Shown here: positions 10,959 through 22,170 of the stretch, piece by piece
Layout of the letters: the number at the start of each line of letters is the position of its first letter
Position numbering within the stretch: the stretch's first letter is position 1
Origin: Ceratotherium simum simum
Lineage: Eukaryota > Chordata > Mammalia > Perissodactyla > Rhinocerotidae
Length of the DNA: 64,000 nucleotides
Assembly: GCF_000283155.1 (NCBI RefSeq)
Contig: NW_004454195.1
Location: 10,314,466 to 10,378,465, forward strand
Reading direction: 5' to 3'
Notes under the pieces: generated by a model
The model's database searches: none
The model's input: only the letters and a program-made list of their open reading frames with translations
What the model was told of the DNA's origin: nothing
Made by a program: the position numbers and the translations under genes

Positions 10959-11464
10959 TGATGGTTAGTGTTACATGTCATCTTGGCTAGGTTACAGTTA
11001 GTATCCAGTTATTTAGTCAGACATTCATCTAGGTGTTGCTGTGAGGTGTTTTGTAGATGTGGCTAACATCTCCTCTCAGTCAACTTTAAGTAAAGGAGAT
11101 TTCCCTTGATAAAGTGGGTGGGGTTCATCAAATCTGTGGAACGCCTTAAGAGTGGAAACAGGCTTTCCAGAGAAGAAATTCTGCTCAAGAGCCCAGCATC
11201 AAATTCGGCCTGAGTTTCTAGCCTGCTGGCCTGTTCTACAGGTTTCAGACGAGTCAGCCCCTATAAGTGCATGAGCCGGTTCCTTAAGATCTCAGTCCCT
11301 CTCTGTCTGTCTTATTATCTCTCTCTTTCTTTCTGTCTCTCTCTCTGTACGTCTTTCTCTGTCTCTCTGTCTCTGCCTGTGTCTGTCTGTCTCTGTCTCT
11401 AAATATATATATACATATATATATCCTATTGGTTCTGTTTTTCTGGAGAACCCCGAATAATACA
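10959..11464 (+). mobile_element. MLT2-type ERVL solo LTR
   Basis: Begins TGATGGTTAGTG and ends GAGAACCCCGAATAATACA, matching the TG...CA ends of ancient ERVL LTRs. Ordered MLT2-like phrases include CATCTAGGTGTTGCTGTGAG, GTGGGTGGGGTTCATCAAAT, CTAGCCTGCTGGCCTGTTCT and CCTATTGGTTCTGTTTTTCT. The usual AATAAA region is replaced by an expanded CT/TCTG tract. No retroviral genes are adjacent and no 5-bp duplication is evident, so it is an old solo LTR. Confidence 0.85.
11285..11402 (+). repeat. TCTG/TCTC low-complexity tract
   Basis: An imperfect pyrimidine-rich tract (CTCTGTCTGTCTT, TCTCTGTCTCTGCC) followed by an AT-alternating run to about 11425. It lies inside the MLT2 LTR and probably expanded from its AATAAATCTCT region. 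Confidence 0.9.
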
Positions 11465-12439
11465 CCCCCTTGCTGCCCTTTCCTAGAAATCTCCCCATAA
11501 TCCAGAAGTGAAAGAGTTAAATCCTGCCCAGCGGGAATCCAGCCAGAGACCATTTTCAGTTCTGATTGGTCAGTTTCCAGTCTGCATTGCTTGTTACACA
11601 TTGTGAAAACACTCTGGGCGGACTCTGAGAGCACATCGCCCAGGAAGACACACAGTGGACAGAACTTCTGGAAAGGTGGACTTGCCTTTCCCTTAAGCTG
11701 TTCTTTGTGTCTGTCTATCGTCTCAGAGCTGGTGTTCTTTTCCTTTCTATGTCAAGGGGCTTTCAATTTCTTGCAAAAGAAATGGCGCTGCTGATAAACA
11801 TTAGTTATGGAAAGGTTTTCTTTCGAACCCAAGGGAAGGAAAGAGATAATTTCCCCTGGTTCGGGAAAGTCAGAGTAGAATAAAGCTTCTTGAAATACGA
11901 GCTTGATAAAAATAATATTGTCAGTGTGAAATAAAAATGAGGACTTGGAGACAGTTTCATTCAAACTCACTTGATCATGTGTAATAAAGCCAAGAGAAAT
12001 CGGGTATAAGGGGTGGGGGAGGGATTTTAACACGCTGAATTAAATCAAGCTGCGCTCTTAGCTTGGAAGTTTAGCTTTCTCTGGCAGGATGTTGGAAGTC
12101 ACTTGGGCAAGGATTATTCTGTTGATCTCAGGGGTATGGGTGAACAAAAGAATCTGCTGGGTCCCCAGTTGGAAATATTTCTCTGAGTTCAGGTTAACTT
12201 TACTCTCTCTCACCTAACAAAAAAAATCATTACTTAATCTGTGTTAATCGAGTTGGTCCCTAGAACATACATTTATACAGATAAAATCTGTGGTGGCCAG
12301 AATGGCCTGCCTCACCAGTTTAGAGAATAAAGTAAGGTTCACATTTCTTGTAATGTTCAAACCACAATCACTCTGAGAGCCCATTATATCCAGATGGAAG
12401 AAGTTCAGTGTTTCTTTAAGGGTTCCCCTTATAGTTTCT
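11465..12439. other. Unassigned unique sequence
   Basis: No recognised element. The reverse-strand open frame 11752-12033 has no domain. Confidence 0.4.
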
Positions 12440-13070
12440 GGGTATCCCTGACTTGTTCCACATATTCATCCTGGTGGGATCCTGTCATTTACACCTGATA
12501 TATGTTAACCCTTGTTGGTTCTGCTGCTATGCTCTGCTGATCTCTCTTTCTATCATGGAATTTTCCACATTGCATGCTTACTTGTTTTCCTTTGATCTCA
12601 GTGGGGATTTCTCTCAGTGGTTAGAGGCCCTGAACCTGGCTTCCAGTCCTCGTCTGGCTTCCAGCAGATCCCTATGTATCTCTCCTCTGTGTATCTGTGG
12701 AGAACAGGCCCACAGGCCCCTTCGCTGGGCCCTCTGCCATGTGGAGCAGAGACGGTCCTTCCCTCTGGCAGGGACTCCCTCCTTGACCAAACTTTAGTCA
12801 GGCTCCTTTGAACCCTCTTCTTGACCAGGCCTTGTCCTTGGTCTGCTGAGCCCAGTTTAGCAAGCATCCCCCCCAATCAATTTCCTCTTAGTAATTTCCC
12901 ACCCACTGACCCCCTCACTCTGACTGTTGTCTATAAATCTCCAATTATCTTTGCTGTATTTGAAGTTGAGCTCAGTTTTATTCTGAAGGATCTCTCCCCT
13001 ACTGCAGTAGCTCAAATAAAATCTGTCTTGCTGTTTTTAAACAATTGTGGGGTGCAATTTCTCTTTGATA
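12440..13070 (+). mobile_element. Probable retroviral-type LTR, family not identified
   Basis: The right half has LTR layout: a TATA-like CTATAAAT (12931-12938), then AATAAA (13015-13020) 84 bases later, then the G/T-rich segment TTGTGGGGTGCAATTTCTCT. A spacing of this order is common between promoter and poly-A signal in gammaretrovirus-like LTRs. The left boundary and target duplications are not seen and no flanking viral genes were found, so this is an inference. Open frames across it (12453-12797, 12821-13282) resemble no protein. Confidence 0.45.
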
Positions 13071-13374
13071 TCTTCCCCAAGTTCAAAGCCCACTCATTCT
13101 TTCTCTTTGGTGCAACATGGTTAATAATGGGGACATTCATTTCCTCAAGAAGAAAGTGTCACCTTTACCCCCTAGGTGATTCTGGCATCCAAGGTCAACC
13201 AACCATCTTAATGATGGTGATTGGATCCATAGCAACTCACAGTCTGGCCCATCCCCAGAGCCCAAAGGGAGGGACGGTGTGATCTTGCTTTGTACCCCCT
13301 GCAGTGCCTGGCACACACCACCTTCATAACCCTGCTCCTCCTTCCTCATACTGCAGGGCCCAGCTCAGGCTCTC

Positions 13375-13680
13375 ATCAGCCCTTGCCTGTCCTATTACTA
13401 TGGCCTCCAGGCTCGCTGCTCTCAAATCTACCCTCTGCAGAGCTGTCTATCTGCGATGAAGGCCTCATGACTCCCTCCCTGATATTCCTTAATGGCTCCC
13501 ATTTCTTATAGAGTTAAGACAAAGTGGCCTGCATGGCCTTTCTCCATCCAATTCCTATCAGCTTTCAGCTTTACACTCAGAATAACAGTCCTAAACTGCT
13601 TGCCTTCCCCTCTCGTCATTATGCCTTGGTCATGTGGCCTGGGATACCTACTATGAGCCTACTCTTTAGTAAGATGCAGA
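13375..13680 (+). mobile_element. L2 LINE fragment, distal coding and 3-prime region
   Basis: TCCTATTACTATGGCCTCCA, AATGGCTCCCATTTCTTATA, GAGTTAAGACAAAGTGGCCT and GCATGGCCTTTCTCCATCC follow the distal L2 sequence in order. The 3-prime tail is missing. Confidence 0.6.
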
Positions 13681-14639
13681 GAAGCTTGCGAAAGAAATAT
13701 AAGGTATCCTTTCCCTACCCTGGAGGTTCAAATGTGTATATTTCTTGGCAAGTGGAATGACAACTGAATAAAGAGGAAGAAGGCTTTTTGGCCACTGGGT
13801 CTGTGCTTGAAATTTCCAAAGCAGTCCTAGTGGGGTCTTCCCAGGGGAAGAAAGTGTTGACCAGTGTGCAGCTGGGACTTTAGACCCCGGCAACTGTAGT
13901 GCATTACTTTGAATCCTGACGTCTCATCAGAATAGCTCATTTCCCATTCTCTCGACTGTGAGCATTACCTGAATACTCTGCAGTTTCTCCTCTTTAGAGA
14001 AGAAAAAGAGGAGCTGGTTGATTCATGTCAGTATTCTTCCTCCCCTATTTCAGGTTTTTTCACAAGGTGGATTTGATGAGAAATCGACTGGTGAACAGTT
14101 AAGTTACAATTTTAGACATCTCGGTGTTAAAGCCAAAGCATTTGGGGCTAGATGAGGTTGTGACCATTTGCATGATTTCTGGTTCCTGATCATCTCATGT
14201 GTCTCTATTTCCTGGTGCTGGGAAACTTTGATCCTAAGATAAGAAATAGGCACTTTGTCTGTTTATTTCAATTTCTTCCCCTGACTCATTCCCCAGCCCA
14301 GTCCTTGCAGTCTCGTGCTCCCAGTTCAGCTGGAATCTTTCTGGATGTCTTGCCCATTACCATGATCCACTTTCCTTCTGATTTTGTGGCTTTAGGATGT
14401 GCACATTTGGTTTTCTTCTGAGTCCTTCTTTTTCTGGTTCGTCATCATCTCTGGTTAGTTACTGTAGTTAGAAATGTACTCTGTCTTTTCATCCTTTATT
14501 TATGGACAATTTTATTGTTTTCATTATGCAACATGGTGGGGATAAGGATAAATGAGAGAAAATTGTCACACCTGAATTAAACAGTAGTTAAAAAAATCAA
14601 GAAAGTGAATTAGTAGAAGTTTGAACCAAATGCACAAAG
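13681..14639. other. Unassigned unique sequence
   Basis: No repeat or exon recognised. Confidence 0.4.
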
Positions 14640-14745
14640 GAGGAAGAAATTTCCTCTCCCTGGGGCATTAGGGGAGCCTTCCCAGAGGAGGCAACTTTTA
14701 GACTGTTTTGTAATTGAAGATCGTCCTGATAGGGACACCAAGAGG
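14640..14745 (-). mobile_element. Short antisense L2 fragment
   Basis: GGGGAGCCTTCCCAGAGGAG and CAACTTTTAGACTGTTTTGT are the antisense of an L2 3-prime segment (the AAGCCTTCC region). Confidence 0.45.
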
Positions 14746-16479
14746 CTAGTGCATCCCCAACCCCATCCCAAGTCAGATTCTAGAAGCATTCATGCCAAGC
14801 AGTTATTGGCACTGCCTGGGTGAATGCAAGAAACATATCTCCCCTCCCCTGTTCACACTGTTTCTAAGTCTGAGGGTGGTGATTGTAAGATGAAGAAGCT
14901 CAAACACAGTTGGTATGGAGTTTTCCTTTCTTGCTTGTGATCTCAGGGCAGAGCCAATGGGTCAGCTTCAAGTTTCAAGCATGTGGATCCTCAGGACCTC
15001 ATGGCCTTGCCTTCCCACGTCACCGCCGTGCCCTCTCCTGGATTGGCCCTGACCTGTGCACATTGGATGGGACCTCTGTTCTGTCCTTGGCTCTTGGCAT
15101 CCACGTACCTTTGTGCTTCTTTGGTGTGGAGACCCCACGTCTGTCTATTTGGCCTGAAGGGACTGGTCAGGAAAAGTTTCCAAGGAGCCATTCTGTTCTG
15201 CCCCTATGGCTTATGATCTTCCTACCTAGGAAGACCTATAAAATGCAACCAATGCCTCGTTAATTTTAAATGAATCTCCCCATGTAACCACTCATCTCTG
15301 ACGGCCACAATTAACCTCTACTCCCCACTCCTCTCCTTTGTATTTGGCTGGCTGATTCCTTACCCATTTGCCCTCTCTTAACTCACACCCCGGGAGGTTG
15401 CAGGCCGTTCAGTAAAACTCCGGGAGGGACTCTCAAGTTTATAGTCCCTTCTTTTTCTACAGCTCTTTGGACCCCCCTCCCCCCTCCATTCTGTACCTAC
15501 TACTTCCAGACTGTCTAATAATGCTTTAAACGTGTCGAGCAATCAGACTTCCCCAGGCGGTCACTTTGACCTTGCAATTTCCTCCCCTACCTTCCTCCTT
15601 TGACTTTCAGACGTGCCTTTTCCGCTCCATGATGTGTGTGGGTCGTGGGTGATGGAATAGGTTTCATCAACTATGCATTTCCCACAGCAGGAAGGAGGAA
15701 ATTCAAGAGTTGGTCTTTTCTTCGCAGCTAACAAACCACTGTTTTGCTTGCTGCTGGGGCCCCTGGGTTTCTTTGTCTTGCGTTAGTCCTGGGTCCAGCT
15801 TCCTTTATGTTTATTGAGTGGGGAAAGTCTGAACATGTCACAAAGAACGGAACATTCCCTGTGGCCTAGAGGAACTGAAGGCTGTGTTTTTTCAAATCAA
15901 CTTTGTCTATCTTGTATTCATTTGCACTTTACCCTCAGAAGGTTTCAAGGCCTCCGTCTGTGTGTCCCTTCAGCCCGTGACTGTGGACCCTTGAGGGAAG
16001 GTCTCATTGCTGTGATGTTATTTTTTTGGCCTCCCACCCCCTCTCCGGCTTGGCCTGCGGCACAGGCTTTGGGGAAAGGGGAATCGTGCTGACAACTTGC
16101 AGGTGTGATTTATGTCTTGGATGATGGGAGGACCAGCCTAGGACCTGATGAGGTGTGGGGGGGTACTTATTTCCTCAGGTGGGGAGAGACATAGCAATTA
16201 TGGTAAATGCAATAAGGTGTCTGGAGAAAAGCAATCATCTGAGTGCAGAAAGCCCAGGCTCTTGTTGTGGAACCTGAGCAGTGTCCCTGTTCCCTGAGAG
16301 GCTTAGCGATGCTGCGATGATGATGAAACCTTGGTCCTTAACTCCCTGTGTGCTGGAAAGGACTAGTGCAAGACAGACTCCCCCGCAGCCGGCACCTCGT
16401 GGCAGGAAATGAGTTTCACATCCATTCTTAAATTATAAGAAAATAGTTCATGATGTATTACGTGTTCAGATTACCCTTT
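14746..16479. other. Unassigned unique sequence
   Basis: About 1.7 kb with no recognised element. Scattered CpGs at 15390-15560. Overlapping open frames on both strands at 14910-15263 show no domain and look like chance frames in pyrimidine-rich DNA. Confidence 0.4.
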
Positions 16480-16660
16480 CAAAGGAATTCTTTGTGTCTG
16501 TCTGCCTGCTTTCCTTCTGTCCTGCTGTTCTTCCTTCTGTCCAACTCTCATTCTTGCTTTTCTTTTTCCTTCCTTCCTTACTCCCCACCTTCATCCCAAA
16601 CCCAGCTCTGCTCCTCTCCATACTTTTGTTCCTTTTGACTCTCTTCCACAGCCACTTGAC
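16480..16660 (+). repeat. Pyrimidine-rich low-complexity tract
   Basis: Dominated by TTCC, TCTG and CTTT words. The overlapping open frames on both strands are compositional artefacts (Ser/Phe/Leu-rich on one strand, Lys/Arg/Glu-rich on the other). Confidence 0.85.
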
Positions 16661-16807
16661 CCTGCCCAGGAATGGGGGTGACATTCTGTAATCAGCGTGT
16701 GCAAAGTGGATGATGGGCTCCTTGAATTTCTCTTTTTCTGACTTCCCAAACAATTTTCTGGATCTGTTTCCGAATTGCTTTGGGGGACCAATTCAATGGT
16801 TGATCAG

Positions 16808-16995
16808 AGTTGCTGGATCTGGCAAATAAAAATGCAGGATGCCCAGGTATGTTTGAATTTCAGATAAACAGCAAATAAAATTTTTAGTCGAAGTATGTTC
16901 ATACAATATTTGGGACATACGTCTACTAAAAAGTTATTCCTTGTTTACCCACAGTTCAGAGGTAACTGGACATCCTGTACTTTGTCTGGCAACCC
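16808..16995. mobile_element. Palindromic MITE, MER53-like
   Basis: A near-complete inverted repeat. The left arm (GTTGCTGGATCTGGCAAATA, GGATGCCCAG, TTTGAATTTCAGATAAACAG) mirrors the right arm (TTGTTTACCCACAGTTCAGA, GGACATCCTG, TTGTCTGGCAACCCC), with a short centre near 16905. This folded form is typical of small non-autonomous DNA transposons that consist of little more than terminal repeats. Confidence 0.8.
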
Positions 16996-17234
16996 CATCC
17001 ATGATCTAAGGCCCATGGTTGGTGGGCTGATGAGCTGTCAGTTATTGCCCCCTCCCTTCTCTATATAATCGAGTCTTCTGGACAGGGGACAATCTATTTC
17101 TTTCCCTTAGATATGCTATCTTCTCATTCTTAGCCTCAGCACAGCCAACACAGCCAACTTAGCACTGTTTACCCCCCAGAGTCACGTGTCTGTGTCAGGG
17201 TGATAAACTCAGGGATTACAGCACAGGATGGACC

Positions 17235-17550
17235 CACCACACACTGAGTACCAACTTAGCGGCAGCCTTGTGCTGGGCACTTTGGATAAATCACCTCATG
17301 TCATCCGTACAGCAAGTCCTTGATATAGTTATTCCAACCCCATTTAACAGATAACATTGAGTTTAAGTTACTTGCTTAAAGACAGACTGAATTTGTAACT
17401 AGAAGGATGTGCAGCTATGACATACAACTATCTACTGTGGCTTTGGGGGTAAAAAAAATAAATAAATAAAATCTTTAAAAAAAAAAAAGACAGACTGAAT
17501 TTGAACGCTAGGTTTCATTTTGTTCTGAATTCCACCCTTTTCCCTCAGTG
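17235..17550 (-). mobile_element. MIR SINE (antisense), split by a truncated ERE
   Basis: GTGCTGGGCACTTTGGATAA, AATCACCTCATGTCATCC, CCCATTTAACAGATAACATT and TAAGTTACTTGCTTAAAGAC are the antisense MIR core. The pattern resumes after the inserted ERE (17396-17485) with GAACGCTAGGTTTCATTTTG. Confidence 0.8.
17396..17485 (+). mobile_element. 5-prime-truncated ERE SINE with long target duplication
   Basis: Only the distal end of an ERE remains: CAGCTATGACATACAACTAT, CTACTGTGGCTTTGGGGG, then an A-rich tail with AAAT units. It is flanked by a perfect 18-bp duplication AAAGACAGACTGAATTTG (17378-17395 and 17486-17503), the signature of L1-driven target-primed insertion. Truncation at the 5-prime side fits incomplete reverse transcription. 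Confidence 0.93.
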
Positions 17551-19584
17551 GCTATACACATTCATGTCTGCTAAAGAAAACTCTGTAAAGAAAGTCGTCA
17601 TTCACCCTCATTTCTGTCTTGATATACAGCCATTTCCAGCTAGTCCTAAAGTGGCCTAATTCCAATCCCTGGAGGGAATTTCCAAAGATTAATTATATTT
17701 GGGGACCATGTCTGCCTTAGGAGGGAAATGAGTCCTGTGCTTCTGCAATGGGGGCACCTGTTTTGATTGGAAAAACTAAGACAAATTTGTAAGAAGCTCT
17801 CCAGGTCTGGGGAGAAGGCTCAGTGGGTTCCTGAGAATATGCTATCTGGGGTGGGGACTGTAGGTAAGGCAGAGTTCTTTCTGTGCAGTTCCTGTGAAGC
17901 TCTGCTCCCTCAGCTGGTTTCTCCTTCCTCCTGACTCCTTTTTTTTTCTCCCATCCTTTTCACTTGCCAAACCCTGCTGCAGTGTCTAACTAGCCTCTCT
18001 TCCAGTAATGTCAGGAAAGCGTACCTTAGACGCCTGTTTAGCTTGTAGCGTTGTTTTAGCTTTAATGTTTGACAGCTTTCTCAGATACAAGAATTTAATA
18101 CTATTTTAAATTGTCTATCTCTGGCAAGGTGAGGTTGCGTCGTTCCGTGACTTAACATTGTATTAACATTTTCCTCATTTGTGCAAGTCCTATCTTCCGA
18201 AAAGCCATAAATACCGAGTTGGAGATTTCAATGGATATGAAACTACTTAATAGAAAAAACAGAGAAAGAAAAAAAGAAAGTGCTCAGTCTTTGTCCTTAT
18301 CATGGTGCAAGTTTGTTTTCCTAATGGGGAATTTTCCAAGAGCTCTTAGTGCTGTGACTTTATGGAATAAATGTGGTGGAAAGGGGCACACTTCCCATGC
18401 TGAATAATCTTTTTACTCTCTTTTGCTCCTCTAAGCTTTGCTTCTGAATACACAAAACCTGTATTTGTGACTGCCAAGAGGCCTTTTACTGTGAGGGAGA
18501 ATGCATTGTAAATCACTCTTTCACAGCCGGTTAACAGGCAGTGTCTTTCTCACCAATAATTATGGTTTTGCTTTGAGTTGAGAAGGTTGTTTTTGGGGCA
18601 ATAAATTGTGATGTCAGTTATCCTTCACTCTCTTTGCATGTGATTCCTCAGTCGGAAATTGGTGTTCTTAACAGTTGAACCTCTGGGGTCTCCAAGGCTT
18701 CGCAGCTGAAAATCTTGGAGTCCTCTGCTTTGGAAAGAGGAGAAAGAGAGAGATTCACAGAAGGCCCTTTTTTTTTTCAGCTTTGGTGATAGGAAATTTG
18801 AAAGTAGGGGAAGGGAACTTGGCTCCTCTTATTAAAAATATTTTTTGTTAGAGAATTTTAACAAGGCTTTAAACTAATAAGAATTTTTTTTTTAATTTCA
18901 AAACTGAGCACATCAAGGTCATGACTATCGGATTACTTGCAGCGACATGTCCTTTTGAGTAAGGGCCCTTGTATACACACATCTCTTCTAAGAAGCACCC
19001 ACACAAACACATTTGGATCCTCATTGTGTCACACTGTGAAAGTTCATAAGCAAGAGAATTCCAAGTAAGAGAATCAAAGTTCTCCAATTCATGGCAATTG
19101 TTAGTGGAAATCTTCTTTCCCTACATCGCGTTTAATTTTAGAGTGGCAGGTTATGATAAAATGATTTTAACAATTAAAAGCATACTGTTTTGTAAGTCTT
19201 TTCTATGACTGTTTTATGACATTGTTACTCTGATCTCTTGAGGTAATCAGCTATGAAGAATTGTTTGGCAACCTCTGCAAGATAGAAAATCCATTCACCC
19301 AGATTTTAGACAATCCCCTAAAATCTAGGTAAATTAGGTAATTGGGAAAGCCTGCTGTGACCAGGGCCAAGAGATTGTCCAAGTCCAAGGGTGGCTTTGG
19401 GTCTTATTTCACCTGAACTGGAGGGATTATTCAGGCCATAAGGGTACAGTGCTCCTTCAGCACTCTGCTGGATGGACCCTGGGTTTGGTCTATTTCTATT
19501 TTAAGTGTAGGTGGGGCAGGGTAGAATTGGGACAGTTTGACCATGGAATTTCTGACTTATGAAGCTCAGAGGTGTTAAAAGTGA
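17551..19584. other. Repeat-free stretch, candidate conserved non-coding DNA
   Basis: About 2 kb in which I recognise no transposon, unusual for this repeat-dense window. The part 18000-18700 is AT-rich with developmental-enhancer-like words such as CAATAATTATGG (18554-18565) and few low-complexity runs. The part 19080-19330 is similar. No open frame shows a domain. Regulatory function is only a possibility. Confidence 0.35.
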
Positions 19585-20510
19585 GGCAGTAGGGCAGCAT
19601 GATAAAGAGGATGAGCTTTCGAATCAACTCGATCCTGATTGGAGTTCCAGCTCTGTGTTTTATCAGCTGTTTCATCCCGGGCAAGTTACTCTACCTTTAG
19701 TTTCCTCATTTGTAAAATGGGCATAATAATCCTAACAGTAATAGAGCTCTCTGAGCCTACCAAATATCTCCGGAAGCTTGCTGCTTCTCACCACTTCCTC
19801 TCCTGCCACCTTGGTCCAAGTCACCATCATATTCCACCTGGATTATTACCTTGGTCTCCTAACCAGTCCCTCCTTCCCTGGTCATATAGAGAGTAGACAG
19901 AGTGATTCTTTAAAAAGGTAAGGTCAAGACTCTCCTGTGCCTTCTCGGCTCACTCAGGATAAAGCCAAAGTCCTTGCCATGGCTTAGAAGGTGCTGCTTG
20001 ATTTGACTCCTTGTTACTCCTCTGTCCTCACCTTTAAATACTCTCTTCTAGATCCAGCCATTCAGACCACTTTGCTATTCTTAGAACACAATGAGCGTGT
20101 TCCTGGCTCATGGAATTGTACTGGCCTGGAATGCTCTTCCCACGTGTCCATCCCTAGGAATAACAACCTCATTTCCTGCTCAAATGTCACCTGCTCAGTC
20201 AGGCTTTTATTTTGCTTTATTTTTCCCGTAGTTTTCATTTCTCATCATCCTACACACTGTGCATCTATTGTCTTTCTCCAACCCTAGAATGCAAGTTGCA
20301 TGAGGGCAGAGTCTTTGTGTATGCTGTTTATTTCTGTATCTCCTATACCTGGAACAGTGCCTGGCAGACTAACATTTGGTAAATAAATGAACAGAATCTG
20401 CCTTGTAGAGTTGTTTAAGAAATTAAATGATATACTACTTCTGAAATGCTTGGCACAGTGCCTTACACATGGTAGGAATGTGATAAATGTTAGCTATTAT
20501 TATTTTTACT
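19585..20510 (+). mobile_element. MIR SINE split by an L2 insertion
   Basis: The left half (19585-19756) shows AGGGCAGCATGATAAAGAGG, GGGCAAGTTACTCTACCTTT and TTTCCTCATTTGTAAAATGG. The right half (about 20396-20510) resumes in register with TGCCTTGTAGAGTTGTTTAA, TGCTTGGCACAGTGCCTTAC and GATAAATGTTAGCTATTATT. The two halves together make one nearly complete MIR. Confidence 0.88.
19770..20395 (+). mobile_element. L2 LINE 3-prime end inserted in a MIR
   Basis: Distal L2 in order: CACCTTGGTCCAAGTCACCA, TCAGGATAAAGCCAAAGTCC, TACTGGCCTGGAATGCTCTT, GCATGAGGGCAGAGTCTTTG, and the end ACAGTGCCTGGCAGACTAAC followed by GGTAAATAAATGAA. It is 5-prime truncated within the reverse-transcriptase region. The open frame at 19991-20287 is a shard of it. 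Confidence 0.9.
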
Positions 20511-20918
20511 GCAGAGTTTAGTAACAAATTCTCTTAGGATTGGAAAATAGGAATTTAATTATAGTGAATTGGCAGAGCCAACTCTTGGGGAGAAACTCAC
20601 CCAATTTCTTTGTTGAGGCCTGGGTTATCTTCATAGGTCTTCCCTTTACATTATTTCTTATTTACCATTTTAATGATAATACACAAGAAATAGAGAAGAA
20701 TAATTAAAATGAGCTCCAGGACATAGGAAAGCATTACCTCAGACAGTATGGGTATGCGGGGATATAAACAAGTGCCTTTAAGCTGGGGCAACTGAGATTA
20801 CCAGTAGGCATTTTCTCTGATTGAGGTCACGGGCTTGGGGGTTTACTGGAAGGAGCCACTGAGGCGATGGGTCCTGTGTCCTGTGTTCTAAGAACCATGG
20901 TGGATAGCTCTTATCTTT
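20511..20918. other. Unassigned unique sequence
   Basis: No element recognised. Confidence 0.4.
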
Positions 20919-21434
20919 AGTATCAGTTACTTATTGCTGTGTAACAAACCATCCCAAACTTAGTGACTTAATAATGACTTATTATTTCTCACAAGTCTGT
21001 GGGTGAGCTAGGCAGTTCTTCTCCTCCTGATGTCAGCTGGGGCCACTTGTGGTGCATTCATCTGGGAGTTGGCTGGGGCTGGGACATCCTGGAGGGTGGC
21101 TGTCTGTGGTCTTAGCGCTGGCTGTCAATCGGGAGGTCTCGGTTCTTCTCCACATGACCTCTCTCCAGGAGGTCTCCCATCCTTCAGTAAGTAGTCTAGC
21201 TTAAGCTTCTTTACTTGGTGGCTGGCTTCTAAAGGAGCAAAAAGAAGCAGCAAGGCATCTTAAGACCTAGACCTGTAATTCAGAAAATGCCACTCTGCTG
21301 CATTTTATTTGTCACAGCAAGTTGCAACGAGAGGGATAAAAAGAGTCCTAGTCTTGCTGTGAGGAGTGGTGTCACATGTGCATATGGAGTTGAGAGGGTG
21401 GTTGGCCACTATCTTTGCAGACAATCTACTGCAC
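20919..21434 (-). mobile_element. MLT1-type (ERVL-MaLR) solo LTR
   Basis: Antisense of an old MLT1 LTR: GTTACTTATTGCTGTGTAAC, AAACCATCCCAAACTTAGTG, TTATTATTTCTCACAAGTCT, GGCTGGGGCTGGGACATCC, CTCCACATGACCTCTCTCCA and the far end CTATCTTTGCAGACAATCTA. Both ends are present and no internal sequence adjoins, so it is a solo LTR. Confidence 0.8.
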
Positions 21435-21694
21435 CCTTCACCTTGCACCAAATCGTGGCTCTTGTCTTAGACTCCCCATGAATCTTTACTGCCTATGGGA
21501 GAGCTGGACTTCACAGCCATAAAGCTGCAAGGCCAGCAGTCTCAGTGCCCAGCTCTGTGCAGAAGACCCTAACCCCTGTGGTGAGGGGCATGGTTTTTCT
21601 CTCCACTTAAAAAAGGAAATCATTAATAATTATTGATTAGAAGCTAGTCTCTTGGGAGCTGTATGCTCTGAGGTTGAGTTTTTTTTAGATTTTG
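21435..21694. other. Unassigned unique sequence
   Basis: No element recognised. Confidence 0.4.
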
Positions 21695-21950
21695 CAAGCA
21701 TTTATGGAGCCCCTCCTATATGTCAGCCATTGGCTGGGATCTTTAACATGTTTATGTAATTTAATTCTCACAGCAACCCCAGTGGGGGATTTTGATGATT
21801 CAAATGGAAATTATTCACCTCATTTTTTGAATACAGGATGTCATTTACTCAGGGTCACAGGGCTAATAAAGGACAGAGATGAGAGTCAGTTTAAGCTTCT
21901 CACACTACACATTGCATGCATGTTCCATGATACTACTCAGCCTCTCTTAT
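21695..21950 (-). mobile_element. MIR SINE, antisense
   Basis: TTATGGAGCCCCTCCTATAT, GTCAGCCATTGGCTGGGATC, AATTTAATTCTCACAGCAAC, CAGGGTCACAGGGCTAATAA and GAGAGTCAGTTTAAGC follow the antisense MIR over almost its whole length. Confidence 0.85.
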
Positions 21951-22170
21951 CTGCATAAAGTCACAAAGGAACAAAGATGTGGGAAAACAATAATACTTAT
22001 TTTAGTCTATTTAGTTGCAGTGAGCCATGGATCCATTTAATATACAAAGAAAGGAATTGGCATATACATGGACTTTGGAAGCAAAGCTATGTATGTATAT
22101 ATTGGGCAGAATTTTGTTTTGGAGTTTCTGGAAGTTATAAATTGAGTTATAAGTTTTGATTCTTGGGTAG

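Noticed and set aside
11284..11634. Arg/Glu/Thr-rich reverse frames
   Set aside because: Translation of the TCTG/TCTC tract inside the MLT2 LTR.
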